64,000 nucleotides of DNA from Parahaliea mediterranea (GTDB taxonomy: Bacteria > Pseudomonadota > Gammaproteobacteria > Pseudomonadales > Halieaceae), in assembly GCF_003402235.1 (NCBI RefSeq), contig NZ_QEWO01000005.1:513669-577668 (forward strand), written 5' to 3'. A program made the translations under genes and the position numbers. Of this stretch, positions 35,199-43,472 are shown in pieces (position 1 is the stretch's first letter; each line of letters begins with the position of its first letter). The notes below the pieces were generated by a model. That model did not search any database. It saw only the letters and a program-made list of their open reading frames with translations, and was not told where the DNA came from.

Positions 35199-38039
35199 GT
35201 GACCCAACGCAGCGTTCCCCTCTCCCGCTCCGCGCCCTTCCGTCGCCTGGTCCTTGCCGGCGCCATCTCCATGCTGGGGCTTGGCCTTGCGCCGTCGGCA
35301 CTGGCCCAGACAGTAACCGGTGAAGTTACTGACAGCAGCGGTGGTGCCGTGTACGAGGGTGCCATTGTTCGCATTGCCGAACTGGGTGTTTCGACCACCA
35401 CGGATTCCCGTGGGCGCTTCCGGCTGATAGGCGTCAGGCCCGGCACTTATACCCTTACTGTCAACTATGTCGGTGCTCCACCGCGCAACGTGCCGATTAC
35501 AGTCGGTCCAGAGGGCCTGGTGCTGGGCGCGCTGGTGCTGGGTGAGGGCAGCGAGAACCAGATGGCTCTGGAAGAAGTGCTGGTAACGGGCCAGTCGGCG
35601 GCGATGGCGGGGGCCATCAATCAGCAGCGAGCGGCAGACAACATCAAATCGGTGCTGGATTCTGACACCATGGGCCAGTTCCCGGATCAGAACGTGGCGG
35701 AGTCCCTGCGTCGACTCTCGGGTATCTCGGTGGAAAACGATCAGGGCGAAGGGCGCTATGTAGTGATCCGGGGCATGGATCCTGACCTCAATTCGACGTC
35801 CATCAACGGTGTGCGGGCATCGGCGTCCGAAAACCGGCGCGCCATGCAACTGGATGTGATTCCCTCGGACGTCCTTGATGGCCTGGAGGTGCAGAAGTCG
35901 CTGACCCCTGATATGGATGGTGACTCCATTGGCGGCTCGGTGAACGTAAAGACCCTCAGCGCCTTCAGCCGCAAAGACGCCTACTTCAAGGCCCGTCTGG
36001 AGGGTGGTTATAACGAAATGCGAGAAGACTGGAGTCCGAAGGCATCCGTTGCCGGCAGCGACATCTTCGAACTGGCCAATAACCGTCGTCTCGGGGTGGC
36101 AGCTGCACTCAGCTGGCAGGATCGCAAGATGTCGACGGACAACAACGAGGCCGATGACTGGGAACAGGCGGACAGTGGCAACGAATTTCCCGAGTCCTTT
36201 GAGCCGCGCTATTACCGTATCGAGCGCGAGCGCATTGGCGCTGTGTTGAACCTCGACTATGACTGGTCCGATACCACTACCCTCTTTGCCCGCTCACTGT
36301 ACAGCAGGTTTGAGGATACTGAACTGCGCTACGGCCAGGGTTACGGCGATCTCACGCCGCTTTCCGACGAAGCCATTGAGAAGCGGCGAACAGCCTACGG
36401 CTTTACCGAGATCGATATGAATACCAAAGACCGGGTACAGACCGCAGAAACACTCTCGCTGTCGTTCGGTAGCGAGAGCCAGTGGGAGCTGTGGGGGCTG
36501 GAAACCAACCTCGGCTACTCCCACGGCGAGGAGGATGACCCGGATGTAGTGAATTCATCTTGGGTTGGCGAATTCGAAAGCGGCAGCGGCGGTATCCCGG
36601 ACGGTGCGCCGGTATTGAGCCTGAACCGTGGGTCGGTGGAAACGCCGGTTGTGGAGTCTGACTACTTTGACTTGCTGCGCAACCCCGGCGCCTACGCACT
36701 GGATGAGATCGAACACGAGAAGAGCCTGACCGAGGATACCCAGTGGTCGCTACAGTTCGATGCCAACCGACAGTTCGAGAACTGGGAGCTGAAGTTTGGC
36801 GCCAAGGCCCGCCTGCGGGAGAAGGAAAACAATGAAGACGCCGCTATCTACAGTGGCGATGATGTATTCACCATCGCCGATGTCTACGATCCGGGCGCCG
36901 CAGGGGATTATGGTTTTCGCAATGTGATTGAGCCGTTACCAAGTACCCGAGGGGTGCGGGAAATCCTGCGCGCCGGTAACGGCATCGAGCTGGAGGATAT
37001 CGATTCAACGCTGGCCTCGGCCTCGAATGACTGGACCGTCAATGAAGATGTTTATGCCGCCTATGGCATGTTCAAGCTGTTTATTGGTGGCATCACCCTC
37101 ACCGGCGGTGTTCGGGTGGAGTACACGGACTTCAGCTCGGAAGGTAACGCGGTAGAGTTGTTCGAGGAAGGCGATGAGTACAACGGCGCTGAACTGGATG
37201 ATGACCTGGTGGTGATCGAGAGCATCGACGCCAGTCGCAGCTACACCGATGTGCTGCCGAGCCTCAATCTGCGCTACGACGCCACCGAAAACATTGTGGC
37301 GCGAGCCGCAGTGTCGCGTTCCATTGTGCGACCACTGTTTAACGATGTGGCATCGCGTATCAGCGTCGAAGACGGCGAGGCGGAAATCGGCAACCCGGAA
37401 CTTGAGCCCTATAACGCGTGGAACTACGACGCGTCGCTTGAATATTACCCGAGCGAACTGAGTGTTCTTTCGGCTGGCGTGTTCTACAAAGACATTGGTG
37501 ACTTCATCTTCCTGCAGACCTTTGATGACTACAGTTTTGCCGGGCAGACCTTTGATGAAGCGACCATCGCAGAGAATGGCGACAATGCCGACGTGCTAGG
37601 GGTAGAACTCAACTACCAGCAGTACTTTGGCTTCCTGCCATCCCCTTTTGACGGCCTGCTGGTGAGCCTTAACTATACCTATGTCGATAGCGAGGCCGAG
37701 GTGAACGACCGTGAAATTCCCTTCCCGAAGCAATCAGACAACATCGCCGGTTTTGTACTGGGCTATGAAAAATACGGCCTGGATCTGCGCCTGGCGATGA
37801 AGTATCGCGATAGCTATCTCGACGAACTGGTGGATGAAGGGCTCGATCGCACCACCGACGCCCACACCCAGTGGGACTTCACCGCCAAGTACAGTGTCAA
37901 CGACAACTGGATGGTTTACGCGGAAATATCCAATCTCAACGACGAGCCAGAGTACTACTATGCCGGCAATTCACAACGCGTGCTGCAATACGACGAGTAC
38001 GGCACCACCACGGTAATTGGCGTGCAGTACATATACTGA
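35199..38039 (+). CDS. large TonB-dependent receptor with N-terminal carboxypeptidase-like domain
   Basis: A 946-residue receptor. The signal peptide ends near SALAQ. A roughly 75-residue carboxypeptidase-regulatory-like domain follows (VTGEVTDSSGGAVYEGAIVRI...TTDSRGRFRLIGVRPGTYTLTV), then the plug (LEEVLVTGQSAA; DQNVAESLRRLSGISVENDQGEGR; VIRGMDPDLN) and a barrel rich in acidic loops ending in a terminal aromatic (GVQYIY). This is the architecture of the Xanthomonas/Caulobacter-type receptors. It starts with GTG at 35199 after a GGAGG site. It sits between the iol operon and an organophosphate-type permease, so a phosphorylated inositol is the likely cargo (inference). Confidence 0.93.
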   Translation: MTQRSVPLSRSAPFRRLVLAGAISMLGLGLAPSALAQTVTGEVTDSSGGAVYEGAIVRIAELGVSTTTDSRGRFRLIGVRPGTYTLTVNYVGAPPRNVPITVGPEGLVLGALVLGEGSENQMALEEVLVTGQSAAMAGAINQQRAADNIKSVLDSDTMGQFPDQNVAESLRRLSGISVENDQGEGRYVVIRGMDPDLNSTSINGVRASASENRRAMQLDVIPSDVLDGLEVQKSLTPDMDGDSIGGSVNVKTLSAFSRKDAYFKARLEGGYNEMREDWSPKASVAGSDIFELANNRRLGVAAALSWQDRKMSTDNNEADDWEQADSGNEFPESFEPRYYRIERERIGAVLNLDYDWSDTTTLFARSLYSRFEDTELRYGQGYGDLTPLSDEAIEKRRTAYGFTEIDMNTKDRVQTAETLSLSFGSESQWELWGLETNLGYSHGEEDDPDVVNSSWVGEFESGSGGIPDGAPVLSLNRGSVETPVVESDYFDLLRNPGAYALDEIEHEKSLTEDTQWSLQFDANRQFENWELKFGAKARLREKENNEDAAIYSGDDVFTIADVYDPGAAGDYGFRNVIEPLPSTRGVREILRAGNGIELEDIDSTLASASNDWTVNEDVYAAYGMFKLFIGGITLTGGVRVEYTDFSSEGNAVELFEEGDEYNGAELDDDLVVIESIDASRSYTDVLPSLNLRYDATENIVARAAVSRSIVRPLFNDVASRISVEDGEAEIGNPELEPYNAWNYDASLEYYPSELSVLSAGVFYKDIGDFIFLQTFDDYSFAGQTFDEATIAENGDNADVLGVELNYQQYFGFLPSPFDGLLVSLNYTYVDSEAEVNDREIPFPKQSDNIAGFVLGYEKYGLDLRLAMKYRDSYLDELVDEGLDRTTDAHTQWDFTAKYSVNDNWMVYAEISNLNDEPEYYYAGNSQRVLQYDEYGTTTVIGVQYIY

Positions 38040-38078
38040 ACTGCTTGGCAGGGGTGTGGGGATGATCGCGGGGCGACC

Positions 38079-38100
38079 CTGGCGCCTTGTTCGGCGCCAG
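38079..38100. other. stem-loop between TonB receptor and permease genes
   Basis: CTGGCGCC and GGCGCCAG form a perfect 8-bp GC-rich stem around a 6-base loop (TTGTTC), 39 bases after the receptor stop codon. No U-tract follows on the plus strand, so it is more likely an mRNA-stability or attenuation element than a standard terminator. Confidence 0.6.
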
Positions 38101-38119
38101 CGGCGGGGATAGTGTAATC

Positions 38120-39502
38120 ATGCAGTGGTTCAGGCTTTTTGCCACCGGGGAGGACCGGCCGGTCAGTGCCGACAGTGACGCGATTGACTGGGCGTACCAG
38201 CGCCACCGGCGCGACGTGATTGTGATCATTACGTTGTGCTACGGCCTGGCCTATGTGTGTCGGCTGGCACTGAACGTCGTAAAAAAGCCGCTGATGGATG
38301 CGGGTATCTTCACGCCTGAACAACTGGGCATCATCGGTTCAACGCTGCTTTACGGCTATGCACTGGGCAAATTCACCAATGGCTTTCTCGCCGATCACGC
38401 CCACGTCGGTCGTTTTTTTGCTGCGGGGCTACTGTTGTCCGCCTGCGCCAACCTGGGTATGGGCCTGTCGGATCTGCTCTGGCTATCGGCCTTGCTGTGG
38501 GGCCTCAATGGTTGGTTTCAGGGCTTCGGCGCGCCCTCCAGTGTGGTGTCTCTGGCCCACTGGTACAGCAATCACGAACGCGGCCGTTACTACGGCATCT
38601 GGAGCACGGCGCACTCCATTGGCGAAGGGCTAACCTACCTTGGCGTGGCCTGGCTGATTGCCGCACCTCCCAAGGGGCTGGGTCTGGACTGGCCCTGGGG
38701 GTTCTGGGTGCCCGCCGCAATCTGCGTTGTGGCCGCCCTGCTGGTGCTGCGCTATTTGCCGGACCGGCCTCGGGCCCTGGGCCTTCCCAGTGTGGCGGAC
38801 TGGCGCCAGGATCACAGCGCCATCGCCAGTGCCGCCAGTAATGGCAGCGTGTGGAAAACACAGCTGCGTATACTGGCCATTCCTTCCATCTGGGTTCTGG
38901 CCCTGGCCAGTTCCAGCATGTATGTCACACGTTACGCCATTAACAGCTGGGGTAACGTCTATTTACAGGAAATTCGCGGATTTGACCTGTTCGATGCCAA
39001 TCTGTTCATTTTCCTCAATACCGCGGCAGGCATTCTGGGCTGTGTTGCCTACGGCTTTGCATCAGACAAATGGTTCAATGCCCGCCGTCCACCGGCCAAC
39101 CTGCTGTTTGGCCTGATGGAACTGCTGCCGCTGTTCGTGATTTTCTGGGGGCCAGACGACCCGCTCATACTGGCGGCGGCGCTGGTGGTTTATGGCTTTG
39201 GCCTCAGCGGTATTCTCGCCTCGCTGGGGGGGCTGTTTGCCATCGACATCGCCCCCAAGCGGGTTGCAGGGGCGGCCATGGGTTTTATTGGCGTATTCAG
39301 CTATGTTGGCGCAGGCCTGCAGGACTACATCAGCGGCCGACTGATTTCTGCCAGCGAAATTGCCTTGCGCTTCCCGCGCGAGGGCGGCGAGACGGTAGTC
39401 TACTTCTATGATTACAGTGCGCCCATCCTGTTCTGGGTCGGCGCGTCGGTGGTGTCGCTGGTACTGGCGAGCAGCCTGTGGAGGGTGCGTGCAACGGATT
39501 AA
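38120..39502 (+). CDS. organophosphate:phosphate antiporter-family MFS permease
   Basis: A 460-residue, 12-helix permease of the GlpT/UhpT/UhpC group. Landmarks are YGLAYVCRLALNVVKKPL near helix 1, GYALGKFTNGFLADH, NGWFQGFGAPSSVVSLAHWYS, and RGRYYGIWSTAHSIGEG. These transporters exchange sugar or glycerol phosphates for phosphate. I chose the ATG at 38120, although a longer open frame begins at 38087. It follows the TonB receptor by 80 bases and overlaps the lipoprotein gene by 14 bases. Uptake of a partly dephosphorylated inositol phosphate is the working idea. A sensor role like UhpC cannot be excluded. Confidence 0.86.
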   Translation: MQWFRLFATGEDRPVSADSDAIDWAYQRHRRDVIVIITLCYGLAYVCRLALNVVKKPLMDAGIFTPEQLGIIGSTLLYGYALGKFTNGFLADHAHVGRFFAAGLLLSACANLGMGLSDLLWLSALLWGLNGWFQGFGAPSSVVSLAHWYSNHERGRYYGIWSTAHSIGEGLTYLGVAWLIAAPPKGLGLDWPWGFWVPAAICVVAALLVLRYLPDRPRALGLPSVADWRQDHSAIASAASNGSVWKTQLRILAIPSIWVLALASSSMYVTRYAINSWGNVYLQEIRGFDLFDANLFIFLNTAAGILGCVAYGFASDKWFNARRPPANLLFGLMELLPLFVIFWGPDDPLILAAALVVYGFGLSGILASLGGLFAIDIAPKRVAGAAMGFIGVFSYVGAGLQDYISGRLISASEIALRFPREGGETVVYFYDYSAPILFWVGASVVSLVLASSLWRVRATD

Positions 39503-39974
39503 ACGCGGGGGGTGGTTGGTGGTAAGCGCCTGGCTGACTGCCTGCGGCGGGCAGGGAGAGAGCAGTTTTTGCGCTACCCACGGCGGCGAGCACTGGCGAC
39601 ACCGCGACCAGCAGCCGGCGCTGGTAGTTGATTATGCAGCACGCGGCAAACTGGCGGTGCAGCTGTTGTTGCCTGCAGAAGGGGGTGCAATCGGGAGCGA
39701 CCTCGCTCCGCGCGATATTCTCGAGCTGCCTGCCGGCTGCTCTGCAACCGCGCTGCGGCGGGACCGCCGCGACGGGCGTGTTCGCCTGCGGTTTGAGGCC
39801 GACTGTGGTGATGAGCCACCGGCGGATTTGTCTGTTCCATTGCTGGAGGGGCCGGGCGGGCTGCGGGAAATGGAGGTGACTATGACGACCCCGGCGGTGC
39901 GCAAGCACTTTGTCATCCATCGCGATTGTGAGCGGGCATTGTTCAATGTGGGCGGGGAGGCTGCCGGTGACTGA
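39489..39974 (+). CDS. unknown lipoprotein, coupled between permease and phosphatase
   Basis: A 161-residue protein starting with GTG at 39489. The short basic N-terminus and hydrophobic stretch end in the lipobox LTAC followed by GG, so it is predicted to be a lipoprotein. The mature part has four more cysteines besides the lipidated one (CATHGG, GCSAT, DCGDE, DCERA), possibly forming two disulfides, and no motif I recognise. It overlaps the permease gene by 14 bases and the inositol-monophosphatase-like gene by 8 bases, so it is translated together with both. A substrate-binding or outer-membrane accessory role in inositol-phosphate uptake is inference only. Confidence 0.7.
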   Translation: MQRIKRGGWLVVSAWLTACGGQGESSFCATHGGEHWRHRDQQPALVVDYAARGKLAVQLLLPAEGGAIGSDLAPRDILELPAGCSATALRRDRRDGRVRLRFEADCGDEPPADLSVPLLEGPGGLREMEVTMTTPAVRKHFVIHRDCERALFNVGGEAAGD

Positions 39975-40785
39975 CGCGGAACTGGATGCGCGACTGGCAA
40001 CGGCCTGTGGCTTGGCGCGTAAGGCAGGATGCTTTGCGTCCGGCAAATTCGCTGACCTGGGCAGCCTCACCGTGCACAGCAAGGGTGTGCAGGACATGGC
40101 CACCGAGGCCGATGTTGAAACCGAGGCACTGCTGCGCAAGGGGTTGGCCGAACTCTACCCCGGGGACGCTTTTCTTGGTGAAGAAAGTTGCAGCGAATTC
40201 CGGTCACAGGCCGGGCGTGGCGTCTGGGTGGTCGATCCCATTGACGGTACCCAGCCATTTATCAGCAATATCACCTCCTGGTGTATAGCCCTGGCCTATG
40301 TGCGTGACAGTCAAACCCTGCTGGGGGTGGTATACGATCCGGTGCGGGATGAACTGTTCGCCGCGCGCCGCGGTGGCGGTGCCTCAATAAACAATCGCCC
40401 GCTGCGAGTGAGCCCGGCTGCCAGTTTGGCGGATGGCCTGGTGGGGCTGGGTTACTCCAATCGAGTGGCGCCAGCCGCCACCGTGGGGCCCCTGTCGCGC
40501 CTGCTGGAGGAGCAGGGCATGTTCCATCGCTGCGGTAGCGGCGCCCTCAGCCTGGCCTACGTGGCAGCAGGGCGCTTGATTGGCTATTACGAGCCGCACA
40601 TGAATGCCTGGGATGCGGTTGCCGGTGGGTTGCTGGTGCGTGAGGCGGGCGGCCGAAGTAATCCGGCACTGGAGCGCGAGGGCGTGCTGGAGCACGGCTG
40701 CGCGGTGCTGGCGGCCGGTGCCGGGGTCTACCAAGCCTTGCTGGAAGTGGTGAGTGGCGGCGAGACTGTCACCGGTCTTACATGA
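39967..40785 (+). CDS. inositol-monophosphatase-family phosphatase
   Basis: A 272-residue member of the Mg2+-dependent inositol monophosphatase superfamily. The metal-binding motifs are complete: GEES at 71-74, DPIDGT at 90-95 (the same numbering as human IMPase), and the C-terminal NAWDAVAGGLLVREAGG with Asp216. Substrates in the family include inositol phosphates, histidinol phosphate, 3'-phosphoadenosine phosphates and fructose bisphosphate. Here the setting among iol genes, a phytase and an organophosphate permease favours inositol phosphates. It starts with GTG at 39967 inside the lipoprotein gene. No signal peptide, so cytoplasmic. Confidence 0.88.
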   Translation: MTDAELDARLATACGLARKAGCFASGKFADLGSLTVHSKGVQDMATEADVETEALLRKGLAELYPGDAFLGEESCSEFRSQAGRGVWVVDPIDGTQPFISNITSWCIALAYVRDSQTLLGVVYDPVRDELFAARRGGGASINNRPLRVSPAASLADGLVGLGYSNRVAPAATVGPLSRLLEEQGMFHRCGSGALSLAYVAAGRLIGYYEPHMNAWDAVAGGLLVREAGGRSNPALEREGVLEHGCAVLAAGAGVYQALLEVVSGGETVTGLT

Positions 40786-40792
40786 AGAATTG

Positions 40793-40820
40793 TTAACCTC
40801 AGCCTCATGCGTGTTTAACC
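40793..40820 (+). promoter_or_regulatory. TTAACC direct repeat, candidate response-regulator site
   Basis: TTAACC at 40793-40798 recurs at 40815-40820, exactly 22 bases apart (two helical turns), within TGTTAACC and TGTTTAACC. OmpR-type regulators bind direct repeats on one face of the helix. The site is 46 bases upstream of the PepSY gene that begins the two-component operon. Confidence 0.4.
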
Positions 40821-40865
40821 CGCGCCGGGATAGGGTAGGTGGGCAGTCAACACAGGAGGACGACT

Positions 40866-41429
40866 ATGAATCGCTTATCAATGGGTATTGGTGCCCTGGC
40901 AGCCGCCATTGTTGCGGCGCCGCTGCTGGCTGGCAGTGATCCTGAAGAGGCCGCGGTGGCCCTGTACGCAATCGAGCGCTCCGGGGTAACGCTGGACAAG
41001 GCCCTGGCCCAGGCTGAACAGGCGGTGCCTGGCATTGCCTATGAATACGAGCTGGAAGATGACGACGGCCAGCTCTTCCATGAAATCAAAGTTATGGACC
41101 TTGAAGGTGAAGTGCGGCACAAGCTGCGCATTGCCGTGGCTGACGGCAGTCTGAGCCAGAAGCAGGAGCCGCGTAGCTGCGCCGTGGTATGTCGCGACGA
41201 CGAGGTGCTGGCGGCCCGCGCCTTGCAGGACGCCGGCTACAGCCTACGGCGGGCCATTGCCGAGGGGGGCGCAGGGACAAAACAGCTGCTGGAGGAAGCC
41301 GAAGTGGAACTGGAGCGCGGCGTGCGTTACTTCAAACTGGAATGGGTTGGCCCGGAGGGTGAGCGCGACCAGCTTATTGATATCGACAACGGCCAGACGA
41401 TTCCCTCCTTGACCAGTCCCGGTGGTTGA
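40866..41429 (+). CDS. PepSY-domain exported protein
   Basis: A 187-residue protein with a signal peptide (LSMGIGALAAAIVAAPLLAGS). Two PepSY-like repeats follow: residues about 30-95 (VTLDKALAQAEQAVPGIAYEYELEDDDGQLFHEIKV) and about 115-185 (YSLRRAIAEGGAGTKQLLEEAEVELERG...YFKLEW). The start ATG at 40866 has an AGGAGG site. PepSY proteins often sit beside two-component systems and may inhibit proteases or act as periplasmic sensors. Its stop overlaps the response-regulator start by one base (TGATG), so it is probably a sensory accessory of that system (inference). Confidence 0.83.
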   Translation: MNRLSMGIGALAAAIVAAPLLAGSDPEEAAVALYAIERSGVTLDKALAQAEQAVPGIAYEYELEDDDGQLFHEIKVMDLEGEVRHKLRIAVADGSLSQKQEPRSCAVVCRDDEVLAARALQDAGYSLRRAIAEGGAGTKQLLEEAEVELERGVRYFKLEWVGPEGERDQLIDIDNGQTIPSLTSPGG

Positions 41430-42100
41430 TGAAGTTACTGCTGGTAGAGGATGACCAGACCACCCTGGCCTACCTGTCGAAGGGGCTGAGGGAGCAGGGC
41501 TACACCGCCGATGAAGCCGGCAACGGCGTTGATGCCTTGCATCTGGCCACCACTGGCCAGTACGACCTCATTGTGCTCGATCGCATGTTGCCACAGCTGG
41601 ATGGCTTGGCGGTGCTATCTGCGCTGCGCGCCGGGGGCAACCGCACGCCGGTGATTATTCTCAGTGCCCTGTCCCATGTGGATGAGCGCATCCGCGGGCT
41701 GAAGGCGGGTGGCGATGATTACCTGACCAAGCCTTTTTCTTTCGCCGAACTGCAGCTGCGTATCGACAACCTGCTACAGCGCGCAACGCACCGTGAGGCC
41801 CGCATCACTCAGTTGTGTGCCGACGACCTTGAAATGGACCTGGTGGGCCACCGGGTGACGCGAGCTGGCGATGACATCGCCCTGCAGCCAAAAGAGTTTC
41901 AGCTGTTGCGCTATCTGCTGGAGCACCGGGGGCAGGTGGTGTCCCGTACCCTGTTGTTTGAGGCCGTGTGGGATTATCACTTCGACCCAAAGACCAATGT
42001 GATTGATGTGCATATTGCCAAGTTGCGCAGAAAGCTTGAGGCCGGAGGACGTAGCCAGCTGATCGATACCGTGCGTGGGGCGGGCTATGTCATCCGGTAG
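41429..42100 (+). CDS. OmpR-family response regulator
   Basis: A 223-residue response regulator. The receiver domain has acidic residues at 8-9, the phosphorylation site Asp51 (YDLIVLDRMLP) and the conserved Lys in GGDDYLTKPF. A winged-helix effector domain follows (EFQLLRYLLEHRGQVVSRTLLFEAVW...VIDVHIAKLRRKLE). It lies between the PepSY gene and the histidine kinase gene, overlapping the kinase start by 14 bases. Its targets are not known. The TTAACC direct repeat at 40793 and the downstream phosphatase genes are candidates. Confidence 0.95.
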   Translation: MKLLLVEDDQTTLAYLSKGLREQGYTADEAGNGVDALHLATTGQYDLIVLDRMLPQLDGLAVLSALRAGGNRTPVIILSALSHVDERIRGLKAGGDDYLTKPFSFAELQLRIDNLLQRATHREARITQLCADDLEMDLVGHRVTRAGDDIALQPKEFQLLRYLLEHRGQVVSRTLLFEAVWDYHFDPKTNVIDVHIAKLRRKLEAGGRSQLIDTVRGAGYVIR

Positions 42101-43472
42101 CGCGCGGCGTCTTGGCTACCCGCGCACCTCCGTATGGCGCCTTACTCTGCTGTTTACCCTGCTGGTGTTGCTGGTGAACGCCCTGGTGCTGGGAGCGGTG
42201 TACTGGCTGACGGTGTCAGAGCAGGAGCGCCAATTACAGCGCAATGTGCTGATGGCCGCCGATACCTTTCGGCAGCTGGCTGCCGTGGAGCGCGGCAGTG
42301 ATGTCGCTGTTCGCCGACTGGTAGAGGCCCACGCGCGGGGCGCCGCCAACACCCTGTTGGCGCTGGAGAGTAGCGATGGGGTCAGCGGCAACCTCAGCGA
42401 GTTGCCGCGCCAGTTGCCGCGCTATCCTGATACGGGCCGCTTTCCTGTAGCGGTATCCAATCTCAGCGGCGATGCCACCGTAGAGCTGGCCCGTGGCACC
42501 TGGATAGAGGTGGGCGCAGGCAGATTGATGGTGGCCCAGTTGGAGGCGGACCAGGGTGCCTACCGACGCGACTACCTGCTGGCCAGTGTGCTGGCGCTGG
42601 TACTGGCCCTGCTGCTGACGCTGGTGGCGGGTTATCTGTTTAACCGGCGCCAGGTTCGGCGCCTGCGGGATTTGAGTGAGGGCATCGAGCAGATCCAGCG
42701 CGGCCGGCTGGATACCCGCCTGCCGAGCCGGGCGGATGGCGATGAGTTCGACGTGCTGGCCGGCCAGGTCAATCAGATGCTGGATGAGATCGACGAACTG
42801 CTGCACTCGGTGGCTGGTGTTACTGACAACATCGCCCACGACCTTCGCACGCCGCTCTCGCGATTGCGCCTGCGGCTGGACGATATCGCCTCTGCCCTGC
42901 CGACTGCGCCGGCATCCGCTGCCACAGAGACCCTTGGCCTGGCCCAGGCGGATCTCGATGACTTGTTGCAAACCTTTGATGCCATGCTCGAACTGGCGCG
43001 CCTGGAACAGGGTATTTTGCAGATGGAAGGGCGCCCCTGTGACCTGGCCGCAATTGCCCGCGATGCTGCGGAACTGCTGACACCGCTGGCTGAGCAGCGC
43101 GGGCAGACAGTCGCCGTCCACTGCGACGGGCGGAGTCAGGTGTCGGGAGACGCCAGTTTGCTGTTCCGGCTCATCTACAACTTGCTCGACAACGCCATTC
43201 GACACGCTGGCGATAAAGCGCATATTCACATCAGCCAGCATGGCAGGCAGCTTTGCGTAGCGGATAACGGGCCGGGGATTCCCGCCACTGAGCGCGAGCG
43301 GGTGTTCCGGCGGCTGTACCGCCTGGACCAGAGTCGCCATCACCCGGGCACCGGTCTGGGATTGTCGGTGGTGCGCGCCATTGCCCGCCTGCACGGAGCA
43401 AATATCACACTGGGCGAGGCCGCTCCGGGTCTTGTCGTCACCCTGGAATTTCCACCACAGGAGCCTCTATGA
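42087..43472 (+). CDS. membrane sensor histidine kinase
   Basis: A 461-residue kinase with two membrane helices (residues about 18-40 and 165-190) around a periplasmic sensor region of roughly 120 residues. A HAMP segment follows, then the phosphoacceptor His251 in HDLRTPLSRLRLRLDD, N-box NLLDNAIRHAG, and glycine boxes DNGPGIP and GTGLGLSVV. It starts at ATG 42087 within the response-regulator gene. The absence of a PAS domain and the long periplasmic part argue against PhoR. It is coupled to the PhoD-like gene by an ATGA overlap, so a phosphate-ester or related periplasmic signal is plausible but unproven. Confidence 0.93.
   Translation: MSSGSARRLGYPRTSVWRLTLLFTLLVLLVNALVLGAVYWLTVSEQERQLQRNVLMAADTFRQLAAVERGSDVAVRRLVEAHARGAANTLLALESSDGVSGNLSELPRQLPRYPDTGRFPVAVSNLSGDATVELARGTWIEVGAGRLMVAQLEADQGAYRRDYLLASVLALVLALLLTLVAGYLFNRRQVRRLRDLSEGIEQIQRGRLDTRLPSRADGDEFDVLAGQVNQMLDEIDELLHSVAGVTDNIAHDLRTPLSRLRLRLDDIASALPTAPASAATETLGLAQADLDDLLQTFDAMLELARLEQGILQMEGRPCDLAAIARDAAELLTPLAEQRGQTVAVHCDGRSQVSGDASLLFRLIYNLLDNAIRHAGDKAHIHISQHGRQLCVADNGPGIPATERERVFRRLYRLDQSRHHPGTGLGLSVVRAIARLHGANITLGEAAPGLVVTLEFPPQEPL

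Noticed and set aside
41426..43472. PhoBR identity for the two-component system next to the PhoD-like gene
   Set aside because: The kinase has two membrane helices around a large periplasmic domain and a HAMP-like segment but no PAS domain, and no clear Pho box was seen upstream.
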